Below are positions 32,912 through 43,000 of a DNA stretch of 64,000 nucleotides, one piece after another. The notes beneath the pieces were generated by a model, which was given only the letters and a program-made list of their open reading frames with translations, was not told where the DNA came from and made no database searches. How positions within the stretch are numbered: position 1 is the stretch's first letter; the number at the start of each line of letters is the position of its first letter. This DNA is from Sneathiella sp. (GTDB lineage Bacteria; Pseudomonadota; Alphaproteobacteria; Sneathiellales; Sneathiellaceae). A program made the translations under genes and the position numbers. The stretch lies in assembly GCF_002694385.1 (NCBI RefSeq), contig NZ_NZMB01000019.1:37988-101987 (forward strand), in the 5' to 3' direction.

Positions 32912-33663
32912 GAGAAGGCCTTTTGCATTTTCTGGGCGAGCGGGATATCCGTCAGGTTCAGCGACAACGGCGTCACCGAGACGCTGCCATTGGCAACGGC
33001 CCACAGGTCTGACCCTTTCTGTGGTGTGCCGAGCGAGGGGCGATATCCGAGCCAGAAATAATCCCGGCCGCGCGCATCGACCCGCGCGTCAATGGACAGG
33101 TTGGACAGATCGCGCTTTCCCTGATGCGTGATATCGACCCCCACAACCTCACCGGGCGGCACAGGCGGGAAGTTGATATTGATCAGGACATCCGGCGCCC
33201 ATTCGAATTTCAGCAACCGGCGAATAATGTCGGGGGCCAGTGATTCCGCCGTTTCCCAGTAAAAGGTATCGGTGTCCAGCAGGCACTGGCTGAGGGCGAT
33301 AGAGCGGATACCAAGCAGGGTTCCTTCGCTCGCCGCCGCGACGGTCCCCGAATAGAGCACATCTTCGCCCAGGTTGCCGCCCCGGTTAACGCCCGACAGG
33401 ATCAGGTCCGGCCTTTCATCCTTGAACAGATAGTTCATCGCCATCATCACGCAATCGGTTGGCGTTCCCTCCACCGAATATTCATGTTCATCATATCGAT
33501 GGACACGCAGCGGATCATGCAGCGTCAGCGAACGCGAGGCGCCGCTCTGCTCTTTCTCGGGGGCGACAATATAGACATCATCAGAAAGCTCTGCGGCGAT
33601 ACGCCGGAGCGTCTGCATTCCCGGCGCGTTGAAGCCGTCATCGTTACTCAGTAAAATTCGCAA
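32908..33663 (-). CDS. surE: 5'/3'-nucleotidase SurE
   Basis: MRILLSNDDGFNAPGMQTLRRIA, VAPEKEQSGASRSLTLHDPLRV, GVNRGGNLGEDVLYSGTVAAA. Confidence 0.95.
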   Translation of the reverse strand: MRILLSNDDGFNAPGMQTLRRIAAELSDDVYIVAPEKEQSGASRSLTLHDPLRVHRYDEHEYSVEGTPTDCVMMAMNYLFKDERPDLILSGVNRGGNLGEDVLYSGTVAAASEGTLLGIRSIALSQCLLDTDTFYWETAESLAPDIIRRLLKFEWAPDVLININFPPVPPGEVVGVDITHQGKRDLSNLSIDARVDARGRDYFWLGYRPSLGTPQKGSDLWAVANGSVSVTPLSLNLTDIPLAQKMQKAFS

Positions 33664-33685
33664 CTTGCCATTCCTTTTCTTATTT

Positions 33686-34960
33686 TCAAGCGGCGCAGAT
33701 TTCCGTGACCCCGCCCATATAGGGAACCAGCACCTCGGGGATCCGGATGGAACCGTCCGCCTGCTGATAATTTTCCATGACCGCGATCAGCGTCCGCCCG
33801 ACCGCCAGGCCTGAGCCGTTCAGCGTATGAACAAAGGCCGTTCCCTTCTCCCCTTCCGGGCGATAGCGGGCCTTCATACGGCGGGCCTGGAAATCGCCGC
33901 AGTTGGAACAGCTTGAAATCTCGCGATAGCTGTTCTGTCCCGGCAACCAGACTTCGATATCATAGGTCTTGCGCGCACCGAAACCGGTATCGCCGCTGCA
34001 CAGCACGACAACGCGGTACGGCAGGCCGAGGCGTTTCAGGATATCCTCCGCACAGGCCGTCATGCGTTCATGCTCGGCTTGCGACTGATCGGGCGTGGTG
34101 ATGGAAACCATCTCGACCTTGGTGAACTGATGCTGGCGCAGCATACCGGCCGTATCCTTGCCCGCCGAGCCCGCTTCGGAGCGGAAGCAGAGCGTATGGG
34201 CGGTAAAGCGCTTCGGCAAGTCGCTCTCGACAAGGATACTCTCACTCACGATATTGGTGAGCGGCACCTCCGCCGTCGGGATCATATATTGATCGTCGGA
34301 GATCTTGTAAAGATCCTCCTCGAATTTGGGAAGCTGGCCGGTGCCATAAAGGGCGCTGCCGCGCACCATGACGGGCGGAGAGACTTCGAGATACCCTTTC
34401 TCCAGCGTATGGACATCCAGCATGAAAGCGCCCAGCGCCCGCTCCAGCCGGGCGATCTGGCCGCTGGTCACGACAAAGCGCGACCCCGACAGCTTCGCCG
34501 CCGTCGCGAAATCCATCAGGCCGAGGGCCTCGCCCAGCTCATAATGCTCCTTCGGTTCGAAATTGAAGGAAGGGGCGTCGCCAACCCGGCGGAGCTCGAC
34601 ATTCTCCGTCTCATCGGCCCCGTCCGGCACATCGGCGTCCAGAATATTCGGCAGCCCGCTGAGCTTCGTGTCAAGTATCTCCTGCAAATCCCGCTCTACT
34701 TTTATGAATCTTTGCGTCTCGTCCTTAAGCTCCGCCACCTCGCGGATCAGCACCTCGGCATCACCGCCGGACGCCTTGGCCTTGCCGATCTCTTTCGCCG
34801 CCGCATTGCGCCGCGCCTGCATATCCTGCAGATGCGTTTGAGTGTCCCGCCAGTTCCTATCAGTCCCGAGTAAATCATCGGACTGCGGCGGCAGGCCGCG
34901 CCGTTTCATTGCCGCATCGAAGTCTTGCGGATTTTCCCTGATCCATTTCAAGTCAAGCAT
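33686..34960 (-). CDS. serS: Seryl-tRNA synthetase
   Basis: [22 protein letters not shown], class II motifs [55 protein letters not shown]. Confidence 0.95.
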   Translation of the reverse strand: MLDLKWIRENPQDFDAAMKRRGLPPQSDDLLGTDRNWRDTQTHLQDMQARRNAAAKEIGKAKASGGDAEVLIREVAELKDETQRFIKVERDLQEILDTKLSGLPNILDADVPDGADETENVELRRVGDAPSFNFEPKEHYELGEALGLMDFATAAKLSGSRFVVTSGQIARLERALGAFMLDVHTLEKGYLEVSPPVMVRGSALYGTGQLPKFEEDLYKISDDQYMIPTAEVPLTNIVSESILVESDLPKRFTAHTLCFRSEAGSAGKDTAGMLRQHQFTKVEMVSITTPDQSQAEHERMTACAEDILKRLGLPYRVVVLCSGDTGFGARKTYDIEVWLPGQNSYREISSCSNCGDFQARRMKARYRPEGEKGTAFVHTLNGSGLAVGRTLIAVMENYQQADGSIRIPEVLVPYMGGVTEICAA

Positions 34961-35089
34961 GTTACGCCATTTCGTTTCCGGGTGGATGTCCTGTGTATAA
35001 GGGCGCAGCCGCCCGACGTCCAGAGGGCTTTCTGCCGCACCGGGTTTTTATCGCAAATTTGTTGTGACGATCCCACAGGGCCGCCGCTC

Positions 35090-35962
35090 TCAGTCGGCGT
35101 CGTCTTCCATTTCCGCCGCCTCGCGCCGTTTCTCGATCATACGGACGCTGATGATGGAAATACCATAAAGCACGATAATCGGTATGGCGAGGGTGATCTG
35201 GCTGAGCGGATCCGGCGGCGTCAAAATGGCCGCCACAATAAAGGCGAACACAACCGCATATTTGAATTTCGACTTCAGCCCGGCGGAGGAAACAATCCCG
35301 ACCCGGCCCAGCAGGGTCAGCAGGACAGGAAGCTGGAAACACAGCCCGAAGGCAAAAATAAGCTGCATGGACAGGCTGAGATATTCACTGACCCGTGTTT
35401 CCGACTGGATCGGCAGGGTTGCCTGTTCCGCCGGTGTCGGCAGATAGCTTGCCATGGCCGGATATTCCGAAACGATGGCCGCAACGGCGCGCGCATAAAG
35501 GCTCAGCCCCCCATTACTTTCAAAGCTGAGCAGGAACTTCCAGGCCAGCGGCATGACGATTTCATAGGCCAGTGCCCCGCCCAGAAAAAACAGGACCGGC
35601 GTTACAATCAGAAAGGGCAGAAAGGCGCGCTTTTCATTCTTATACAGGCCGGGGGCAACGAAAATCCAGATTTGCGACGCAATTATCGGAAAGGAAATGA
35701 ACATGCCCGCGAAAAAGGCGATCTTGATATAGGTGAAAAAGGCTTCATGCAGGCCGGTGAAGATCATCCGCCGCCCTTCCAGATCATCGCCAAGCGCCGC
35801 CACCAACGGCCGCACGAGGAATGCGAACAACTCCTCCGACACCAGATAGCAGAGGATAAAGGCGACCAGAAGCGCCACAACCGAATAGACGAGCCGGTTG
35901 CGGAACTCGATCAGATGCTCCATCAGCGGCGCCTTGTGTTCGTCGATCTCGCTTTCGTTCAC
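35090..35962 (-). CDS. tatC: Sec-independent translocase TatC
   Basis: APLMEHLIEFRNRLVYSVVAL, ALAYEIVMPLAWKFLL, multi-TM. Confidence 0.93.
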   Translation of the reverse strand: MNESEIDEHKAPLMEHLIEFRNRLVYSVVALLVAFILCYLVSEELFAFLVRPLVAALGDDLEGRRMIFTGLHEAFFTYIKIAFFAGMFISFPIIASQIWIFVAPGLYKNEKRAFLPFLIVTPVLFFLGGALAYEIVMPLAWKFLLSFESNGGLSLYARAVAAIVSEYPAMASYLPTPAEQATLPIQSETRVSEYLSLSMQLIFAFGLCFQLPVLLTLLGRVGIVSSAGLKSKFKYAVVFAFIVAAILTPPDPLSQITLAIPIIVLYGISIISVRMIEKRREAAEMEDDAD

Positions 35963-36447
35963 GATGCTTTTGTTTCCGAACTGGACTTGAGGGAGGTGTC
36001 AGAGGTGCTGGAAGAAGCCTTGGACGCAGGAGATGCGTCCGCCGAAGCGGCGGCGCCCTTTTCCGCATTGTCTCCGGAGGGGGTCGTCGCCGTTGCCGTT
36101 GCTGTCGCGCTTGCCGTGACGGCGGCTTTGCCGTTCCCCGACGGCGTGTCTTTTATCTCCGGTTTGATATCGTTGAACATGCCCTGCATGGAACCGGTCG
36201 GGTCAACCGCATCCTCCACCTGCTTCTTGATATTGAAGTCGGTGCTGCTGATATCTTTTTTGATATCATCCAGTTCCGCCTCACGGGCGAGATCGTTGAT
36301 GCCGGATTGGAACTCCCGCGCCATTGCCCGCGCCTTGCGGATATATTTGCCAATGGTGGCAATGGCGCGCGGCAGGTCTTTCGGGCCGACGACCAGCACC
36401 GCGATCACCAGCACAACGACCATTTCCGTCCAGCCAATATCAAACAT
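35959..36447 (-). CDS. tatB: Twin-arginine translocase TatB
   Basis: MFDIGWTEMVVVLVIAVLVVGPKDLPRAIATIGKYIRKAR. Confidence 0.93.
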   Translation of the reverse strand: MFDIGWTEMVVVLVIAVLVVGPKDLPRAIATIGKYIRKARAMAREFQSGINDLAREAELDDIKKDISSTDFNIKKQVEDAVDPTGSMQGMFNDIKPEIKDTPSGNGKAAVTASATATATATTPSGDNAEKGAAASADASPASKASSSTSDTSLKSSSETKAS

Positions 36448-36499
36448 GGCTATTCACATTATCCAAATTGAATGTCACATGAAAAAGGCGGCAGTGCAC

Positions 36500-36727
36500 T
36501 TAGCCCTGAGCCGCCTTGTCCTTGTTTTCCGTCTGCTCGCTTTTGGCAGATTCAAGGGCTTCCGGTTTGGATTCCGCCGCTTTCGGCTCATCCTCCTCAT
36601 TCATGCCCTTTTTGAAATTCTTGATGCCTTTAGCAAGATCTCCGGCAACGCGGGGCAGCTTGCCCGCGCCGAAAATGATCAGCACGATGACAAGGATCAG
36701 AATTATTTGCCACGGACCAATACTCAT
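36500..36727 (-). CDS. tatA: Twin-arginine translocase TatA
   Basis: MSIGPWQIILILVIVLIIFGAGKLPRVAGDLAKGIKNFKKGM. Confidence 0.95.
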   Translation of the reverse strand: MSIGPWQIILILVIVLIIFGAGKLPRVAGDLAKGIKNFKKGMNEEDEPKAAESKPEALESAKSEQTENKDKAAQG

Positions 36728-36877
36728 TTCTCAGCTCCTGTTCCCGTCGCGGGAATTTGTCAATTCATGTATCGTCCACAAATACAAAACAGTTTCCGTA
36801 TCAGGACCTTCTAATACAAACCTCTGAATATCCCTCAACTCATACTATATAAAGGCCGCGTCCCGTTTATACGACAT

Positions 36878-37966
36878 TTAATTTTCATTGGACACGGCTT
36901 TATCGCCGATTTCGTCATTTTCCCGCCCCGGGAAAATAAACACCCCTTCGGGATTGAGCGACAAGGAGCACCGATCCCCCGCTTCTGGGCGGCTGAAGGA
37001 CGCCATGCGCGCGGTCACGCACACTCCGCTCGGGAATTTAAGATCGACAAGGGCATAGGCGCCCAGATTACGGGATAAAATCACCTCTGCCGTCGGCTGG
37101 CTGGGATCCACCACGGGCAGCAGGCGAATCGCCTCCGGCCGGATCAACAGCTCATCGGTCATAATATCCTTCGTTGCCACCGATACCGGGATGCTGCCAA
37201 GGTCCGTTTGAAAAGCATTGTCCATCCGCCGCGCCGGTACCCGGTTCACATCGCCCAGAAATGACGCCACAAAGGCATTGGCCGGATAGTTATAGAGGGC
37301 GCCTGCACTGCCCTGCTGGACAATCCGCCCCTTCTGCATCAGAACAATCTCATCGGCCATGCGCATCGCCTCCTCCGGATCGTGGGTGACCATCAGCACG
37401 GTGGTGCCCATGTCCTTCAGCAGCGCCAGCGTCTCATCTCGCACCCGGTTGCGCAGCACCACATCCAGGCCGGAGAAAGGCTCATCCATCAGGATCAGGC
37501 GCGGGTTCGGGGCCAGCGCCCGGGCCAGCGCAACCCGCTGCTGCTCCCCGCCGGACAGCATATGCGGATATTTCTTCGCCGCATCGACAAGGCGCACCGT
37601 TTCCAGCATCTGCAGGGCACGCGCGCGCCGCTCTCCTGCGGCCAGATCGGACAGGCCAAAGGCGACATTGTCCAGCACCGTCAGATGCGGAAACAGGGCG
37701 TAATCCTGAAACACCAGCCCGACGCGGCGATTTTCCGGCCCAATGAAAACCCGCTCATCGGCCATCACCTCTCCGGCGATATGGATGCGGCCCGCATAGG
37801 GCCTCTCCAGCCCGGCGGCAAGGCGTAATGTCGTCGATTTACCACAGCCGGACGGACCCAACAGGCATACAAGCCGCCCCGTGCCCACCTCCAGACGGTC
37901 GATATCGACGGAGTTGATCCCGTCATACCGGTGACAGACATTTTCAAAGATCAGACTACTCATCAC
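36878..37966 (-). CDS. ABC transporter ATP-binding protein, Fe3+/FbpC type
   Basis: LLGPSGCGKSTTLRLAAGLERP, MLSGGEQQRVALARALAPNPRLILMDEPFSGLD, C-terminal TOBE-like region. Confidence 0.88.
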   Translation of the reverse strand: MMSSLIFENVCHRYDGINSVDIDRLEVGTGRLVCLLGPSGCGKSTTLRLAAGLERPYAGRIHIAGEVMADERVFIGPENRRVGLVFQDYALFPHLTVLDNVAFGLSDLAAGERRARALQMLETVRLVDAAKKYPHMLSGGEQQRVALARALAPNPRLILMDEPFSGLDVVLRNRVRDETLALLKDMGTTVLMVTHDPEEAMRMADEIVLMQKGRIVQQGSAGALYNYPANAFVASFLGDVNRVPARRMDNAFQTDLGSIPVSVATKDIMTDELLIRPEAIRLLPVVDPSQPTAEVILSRNLGAYALVDLKFPSGVCVTARMASFSRPEAGDRCSLSLNPEGVFIFPGRENDEIGDKAVSNEN

Positions 37967-39678
37967 AACCTGCTGTTTGCGGATTTATTCCGGCCGGGTC
38001 GGGAACGGGCAATCGCCCGGCTCAGAATGATCACCGGCAGAATGCCGACGACAACAATGGCAAGTGACGGTGCGGCGGCATCGGAAAGCCGCTCGTCAAT
38101 GGCCAGTTCATAGGCGCGGATGGCCAGGGTTTCGAAGCCGAAAGGCCGCATGACCAGCGTTGCGGGCAACTCCTTCATGACATCGACGAAAACCAGCAGC
38201 ACCGCCGTCATCAGACTGCCGGAGACAAGCGGGATATGCACCCGCAACATCTTGGCCAGACCCGTCACGCCGAGCGTCCGCGCGGCACGGTCCATATTGG
38301 GAGTGACCCGATCGGCCCCCGCTTCCACCGTGTTCAGGGAAATGGCGAGAAAACGGACGATATAGGCAAAGAACAGCGCCGTCATCGTCCCGCTCAGCAG
38401 CAGCCCGGTGGAAATGCCGAAAGCGCTGCGCATCCAGTGATCAATGCTGTTGTCGATAAAACCGAAGGGCAGCATGATCCCGACAGCCAGTACCGGCCCC
38501 GGCACCGCGTAGCCCATGGCCGCAATGCGCAGCGATATCTGTTCCATACGCCCGGGGGCCCGGCTCTCCCGTCGTGTGCCGTAAATCAGCACCAGCGCGA
38601 CCAGCAGGGACAAGCCCGCCGCAACCAGCGAAACGGTGACGCTGCTGATCACCAGGCGCGAAAACCCCGCATTAAAGGCACTGCTGGAATGCAGGATACT
38701 GTCTTTCAGCAGCCATCCCGTCGGCAGAAGAAAGCCGAGAAAGATGGGCAGCAGACAAGCAACAAAGGCCAGAAACTGCCGTCCTGCCCGCATCTGATAG
38801 CGGCTGATCGGCTGATACCGCCCTGTATGATGAAACTTCCGCCGACCGCGATTAAGACGTTCCAGCAGGATCAGCGCAAACACGAAAACCATCAGGATCG
38901 CGGCGAGCTGCGCGGCAGCCGCAGGCTCCCCAAGGCCAAGCCAGGTGCGGTAGATGCCGGTCGTGAAGGTATCAATGGCAAAATACTGGACCGCGCCGAA
39001 GTCACTCAGCGTTTCCATCAGGGCAAGGGCAACGCCAGTAACAATGGCAGGCCGCGCGAGCGGCAGGGCAATAGTGAGGAAACTGCGCCACGGCCCGCGC
39101 CCAAGGGTGCGGCCAACTTCCAGCGCGGCAATGGACTGATCGACAAAGGCGGCGCGGCTCACAAGATAGACATATGGATACAGTACCAGACCGAACATCA
39201 GGATGGCACCGCCAAGGCTGCGTATCGGCGGAAACCAGTAATCCGCCCGTGTCCAGCCAAAGGCATCCCGAAGGGCAGTCTGCACAGGTCCGGCAAAATC
39301 GAACATCCCCGTATAGGTATAGGCGATGATATAGGCCGGCATGGCAAGCGGCAGAAACAGGGCCCAACTGAAAATGCGCCGACCCGGAAAATCGCACATG
39401 GTGACCAGCCACGCCGTCCCCACCCCGATCAGCAGGACAAGCACCGTCACCCCAAGCGCAAGAAAGACGGTATTGGTCAGATAAACCGGCAGGACCGTGC
39501 TGGCCAGATGGGCCCAGATATCGCCCGCAGGGACAAAAACATAACCAAACACCACCAGCACCGGCAGGGCGAGGATCAGCGTCAGGATGAACAGCCCCAG
39601 CATCATTGCCGGGAAACGGCCACGCGGACCGTCCCGCCGCCGCAGGTCTTGCCGATTTTCAATCTGTACAACGCTCAC
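37963..39678 (-). CDS. Iron(III)-type ABC transporter permease (FbpB-like, fused two-half)
   Basis: 571 aa, two permease halves; ALPLARPAIVTGVALALMETLSDFGAVQYFAIDTFTTGIYRTWLG and MTAVLLVFVDVMKELPATLVMRPFGFETLAIRAYE; 4-nt overlap with ATPase gene. Confidence 0.88.
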   Translation of the reverse strand: MSVVQIENRQDLRRRDGPRGRFPAMMLGLFILTLILALPVLVVFGYVFVPAGDIWAHLASTVLPVYLTNTVFLALGVTVLVLLIGVGTAWLVTMCDFPGRRIFSWALFLPLAMPAYIIAYTYTGMFDFAGPVQTALRDAFGWTRADYWFPPIRSLGGAILMFGLVLYPYVYLVSRAAFVDQSIAALEVGRTLGRGPWRSFLTIALPLARPAIVTGVALALMETLSDFGAVQYFAIDTFTTGIYRTWLGLGEPAAAAQLAAILMVFVFALILLERLNRGRRKFHHTGRYQPISRYQMRAGRQFLAFVACLLPIFLGFLLPTGWLLKDSILHSSSAFNAGFSRLVISSVTVSLVAAGLSLLVALVLIYGTRRESRAPGRMEQISLRIAAMGYAVPGPVLAVGIMLPFGFIDNSIDHWMRSAFGISTGLLLSGTMTALFFAYIVRFLAISLNTVEAGADRVTPNMDRAARTLGVTGLAKMLRVHIPLVSGSLMTAVLLVFVDVMKELPATLVMRPFGFETLAIRAYELAIDERLSDAAAPSLAIVVVGILPVIILSRAIARSRPGRNKSANSRL

Positions 39679-39827
39679 GGATATCGCCTGTCCGAATGAT
39701 TATTCCCGCCTTCTTGGCACGGCTCATCCCATCCGTAAATAATAATCACTGGCATTGTCAAACAAAAGCCTGTTTGCGGGCGCCTTCCGCCGGACTGGAT
39801 TACAGCGGAAACCGGGTCAGGAAAGGT

Positions 39828-40427
39828 TCAGATTTCCTCTTCTTCCGGATCAATGGGGTCTTCTTCAGTCGTGGCAAGATCGCTGAAAATACTGCCCGGC
39901 TCCAGATTGAGCAGGCCCGCCGCCTTCATTTCATCAAAGCCCGGCAGATCCTTGATATCATCCAGCCCGAAGTGGATGAGAAAGTCTTCCGTCACCCCAT
40001 AGGTGACAGGACGGCCGGGCGTCCGCCGCCGTCCGCGTGGCCGGATCCAGCCCGCATCGAACAGCACATCCATGGTGCCCCGGCTGAGACCGACACCGCG
40101 GATTTCCTCGATCTCCGCGCGGGTGACGGGCTGGTGATAGGCGATAATGGCGAGGGTTTCAAGGGCGGCACGGCTGAGTTTACGGGTCGTCTCCCGTTCC
40201 ATCTCCAGCAGCCAGGCAAGATCGGGCGCCGTCAGGAAACCCCATTTCCCGGCAAGCCGGACAAGATTCACGCCGCGTCCCTTATAGGTCTCCTCAATAC
40301 TGGCGAGGATGGCGGCAATGTCGGCATCCTCGGGCAGGCGTTCGGCCAGTGTGGCTTCATCCAGCGGCTCGCGGGAGGCGAACAGCAACGCCTCCGCCAT
40401 TCGGACATGTCCGGGATCGACGCTCAT
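39828..40427 (-). CDS. scpB: Segregation and condensation protein B
   Basis: EALLFASREPLDEATLAERLP, LSRAALETLAIIAYHQPVTRAEIEEIRGV. Confidence 0.92.
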   Translation of the reverse strand: MSVDPGHVRMAEALLFASREPLDEATLAERLPEDADIAAILASIEETYKGRGVNLVRLAGKWGFLTAPDLAWLLEMERETTRKLSRAALETLAIIAYHQPVTRAEIEEIRGVGLSRGTMDVLFDAGWIRPRGRRRTPGRPVTYGVTEDFLIHFGLDDIKDLPGFDEMKAAGLLNLEPGSIFSDLATTEEDPIDPEEEEI

Positions 40428-41221
40428 TCCGTGTCTTTCCTCATTTTCACCTGAATGGGGCCAAATGTCTGCCCCTGTCGCAGTTCAAGTCGCCCCTCCT
40501 TCGCCATTTGCAGGCTGGCGAGCAATGTGGACGCCTGCGCCGAACGACGGCTGAAAGGGGTCGCCAGATTATCGGGCAGATAGGACATCAGATCGGTCCA
40601 TTCGGGCAAGGATCCCAGCATCCGTTCGAGCCGGGCTAGCGCCTGCTCTACGGAGAAGACCGCCTCCCGCATCAGGCGGAGGGGATTGGTGATGCCCTTG
40701 CGCTCCTTCTGCGCGGCATAGGCGTGCAGCAATTCGCGCAGCGTACAGTGATACCGGGAATGACGCAGGATACGGATCGCCTCGGGCCGGCCGCGCGCCA
40801 TCCGGTCGCGCCCGGTAATGCGCCCGTCCATCAGCTTGTCCGCCGCGCCGCGCATGGCCTCCAGCTTGCGCAGCATGAACGCGAGCCGTTCGGCAAGTTC
40901 CTCCCCGCTCGGCCCCTCGTCATCCTTTTCCGGCGGCAACAGCAGCCGGGATTTGAGATAGGCCAGCCATGCCGCCATCACCAGATAGTCGGCGGCCACC
41001 TCAAGACGCAGGCTGCGGGCCTGCTCGATAAAAGTGAGATATTGCTCCGCCAACTGCAAAATGGAAATTTTGAGCAGATCGACCTTCTGATCGCGGGCAA
41101 GCAGCAGCAGCACATCCAGCGGCCCTTCATAGCCATCGAGGTCGACCAGCAACGCCTGCACGGGATGCGCAATCACCTCCGGATTTCTCTGCCCGGCCTC
41201 ATCGAAGGAGCCCTTATCCAT
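40424..41221 (-). CDS. scpA: Segregation and condensation protein A
   Basis: VDLDGYEGPLDVLLLLARDQKVDLLKISILQLAEQYLTFI; ATG at 41221 with GAAAGGGG upstream preferred over 41296. Confidence 0.92.
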   Translation of the reverse strand: MDKGSFDEAGQRNPEVIAHPVQALLVDLDGYEGPLDVLLLLARDQKVDLLKISILQLAEQYLTFIEQARSLRLEVAADYLVMAAWLAYLKSRLLLPPEKDDEGPSGEELAERLAFMLRKLEAMRGAADKLMDGRITGRDRMARGRPEAIRILRHSRYHCTLRELLHAYAAQKERKGITNPLRLMREAVFSVEQALARLERMLGSLPEWTDLMSYLPDNLATPFSRRSAQASTLLASLQMAKEGRLELRQGQTFGPIQVKMRKDTE

Positions 41222-41270
41222 TTGACCCCTTTCCTGCCCGTGAATTGACGCCTTTGACCATGGCAAAAAT

Positions 41271-41960
41271 CTAGCCGAGACCGGCCAGCTTGGCAATCAG
41301 ATTGACCACATAGTTAATGGGCGCGCCGAGCAGCCAGCTCAAAGGATTGATTTCACTTCCGAGCTGGCGGGAGATCATCGGCACCAGAAAGATCACGGCG
41401 AGCAGGATCACGAAGCCATAGCGTTCCAGCCGGGCAAGCGGAAGCGCGAGACGATCCGGCAAGAGGCCAACCGCGACCCGCCCGCCATCCAGCGGCGGCA
41501 GCGGCAGAAGATTAAAAACCCCCAGTATCACATTGAGGATAATGCCATTTCTGAAGTTATCGGCGAACCAGAAGGCCATATCACCGGACATATATTGCAA
41601 TGAGTGCACCCCGAGGGCGAAGAGAAAGGCGAGCAGGAAATTCATTCCCGGCCCGGCCAGCGCGACCCAGATCATGTCGCGCCGCGGATTGTTGAGGCGC
41701 GCCACATTGACCGGCACCGGCTTCGCATAACCGAACAGAAACGGCGCCTTCACCAGCAGCAGAAAGCCCGGTATGAGGATTGTGCCGACCGGGTCAATAT
41801 GGCGGAAGGGGTTGAAGGTCACCCGCCCCTGCCGCTTCGCCGTGTCATCGCCAAGCTTCCAGGCAACGAAGCCATGCGCCGCCTCATGCAGCGTGATGGC
41901 GGTCAGCGCCGGGATAATCCAGATGGAAATCTGATAGAGAATGCCCGTTATATCCATCAC
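41271..41960 (-). CDS. Site-2 protease (M50) family metalloprotease
   Basis: ITLHEAAHGFVAWKLGDDTAKRQGRVTFNPFRHIDPVGTI, LNLLPLPPLDGGRV. Confidence 0.92.
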   Translation of the reverse strand: MMDITGILYQISIWIIPALTAITLHEAAHGFVAWKLGDDTAKRQGRVTFNPFRHIDPVGTILIPGFLLLVKAPFLFGYAKPVPVNVARLNNPRRDMIWVALAGPGMNFLLAFLFALGVHSLQYMSGDMAFWFADNFRNGIILNVILGVFNLLPLPPLDGGRVAVGLLPDRLALPLARLERYGFVILLAVIFLVPMISRQLGSEINPLSWLLGAPINYVVNLIAKLAGLG

Positions 41961-43000
41961 ACCGTCTCCCGCGCCAGAATTTCCGCGAGGCGAATGCTGT
42001 CCTCCTCCGGCCGCAGCGCGGTGTCGCCCGCCGCCTGCTGCAATTTTTCCCCATGGGCGATGCGTGCCAGTGTCTTCTCATGGGGCGGCGGGCATTTCCC
42101 GGCCACCTCCCGCATCTCATCGAGCTTGCCGGAGCAATGCAACACGATATCCACCCCGGCGGCCAGCGCCTTCTCCGCCCGCTCCCCCAGCGCGCCGGAA
42201 AGCGCCTGCATATTGATATCATCGCTCAACAGCAGACCGTCGAAGCCAATCTCGCCACGGATCACTTCGTCAATCACGATCGCCGACTGTGTCGCCGGAT
42301 GATGCGGATCAATCTCGTCAAAAACGATATGGCTGGTCATGCCCCAGGGCAGCAGGGAAAGCTGCTGAAAGGGCCTGAAATCCGTCGCCGTGAGTCTATC
42401 ACGCGCCGCGCCCACATGGGGCAATTCCAGATGGCTGTCCACCGTCGCCCGGCCATGCCCCGGCATATGCTTGATCACGGGAAGAATTCCGGCTTTCAGC
42501 ATTTCCTCCGCCACCACGGCGCCCAGACGGGCGATGACCATCGGATCATCGGCAAAGGCGCGATCGCCGATGGCCGCAACCGTTTCCTCAAGCCGGAGAT
42601 CAAGACACGGCGTGCAATCCACCGTGATGCCCGCCGCCTGCAGATCCGCGGCAATCAGACGGGTGGTCAGGCGCAACGCCTCGATGGCGAGGGCCGGATC
42701 GCGGCCATGCAGATCACCAAAAAAGCCGAAGGGCCGCGCCTCGAACCAGTCGGGCGCGCGCAGGCGCTGCACCCTCCCGCCTTCCTGATCAATGAGAATG
42801 GGGACATTGGGCCGATCCGCCACCTCCCGCAGCTCCGCCGTCAGCGCGGCGAGTTGCGCCGGGCTTTGCACATTGCGGGCAAAAAGGATGAAGCCGAAGG
42901 GCTTTTCAGCGGCGAAGAAGTCTCTCTCCGCCGTCGTCAGATGAAGCCCTTCAAAGCCGAAGATAACAGCGCGAAAAGACGCCGGATCATCCGCTGACAA
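41957..43000 (-). CDS. nagZ: Beta-N-acetylhexosaminidase
   Basis: GFILFARNVQSPAQLAALTAELR, LIDQEGGRVQRLRAPDW, VIKHMPGHGRATVDSHLELPHV. Confidence 0.93.
   Translation of the reverse strand: MSADDPASFRAVIFGFEGLHLTTAERDFFAAEKPFGFILFARNVQSPAQLAALTAELREVADRPNVPILIDQEGGRVQRLRAPDWFEARPFGFFGDLHGRDPALAIEALRLTTRLIAADLQAAGITVDCTPCLDLRLEETVAAIGDRAFADDPMVIARLGAVVAEEMLKAGILPVIKHMPGHGRATVDSHLELPHVGAARDRLTATDFRPFQQLSLLPWGMTSHIVFDEIDPHHPATQSAIVIDEVIRGEIGFDGLLLSDDINMQALSGALGERAEKALAAGVDIVLHCSGKLDEMREVAGKCPPPHEKTLARIAHGEKLQQAAGDTALRPEEDSIRLAEILARETV

Noticed and set aside
34925-36814. 629-aa ORF antisense to tatA-tatB-tatC
   Set aside because: Spans three clear tat genes and intergenic regions on the other strand; no homology signal.
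38236-39699. 487-aa ORF antisense to the FbpB-like permease
   Set aside because: Shadow ORF; Arg/Gln/His-rich, no domain motif.
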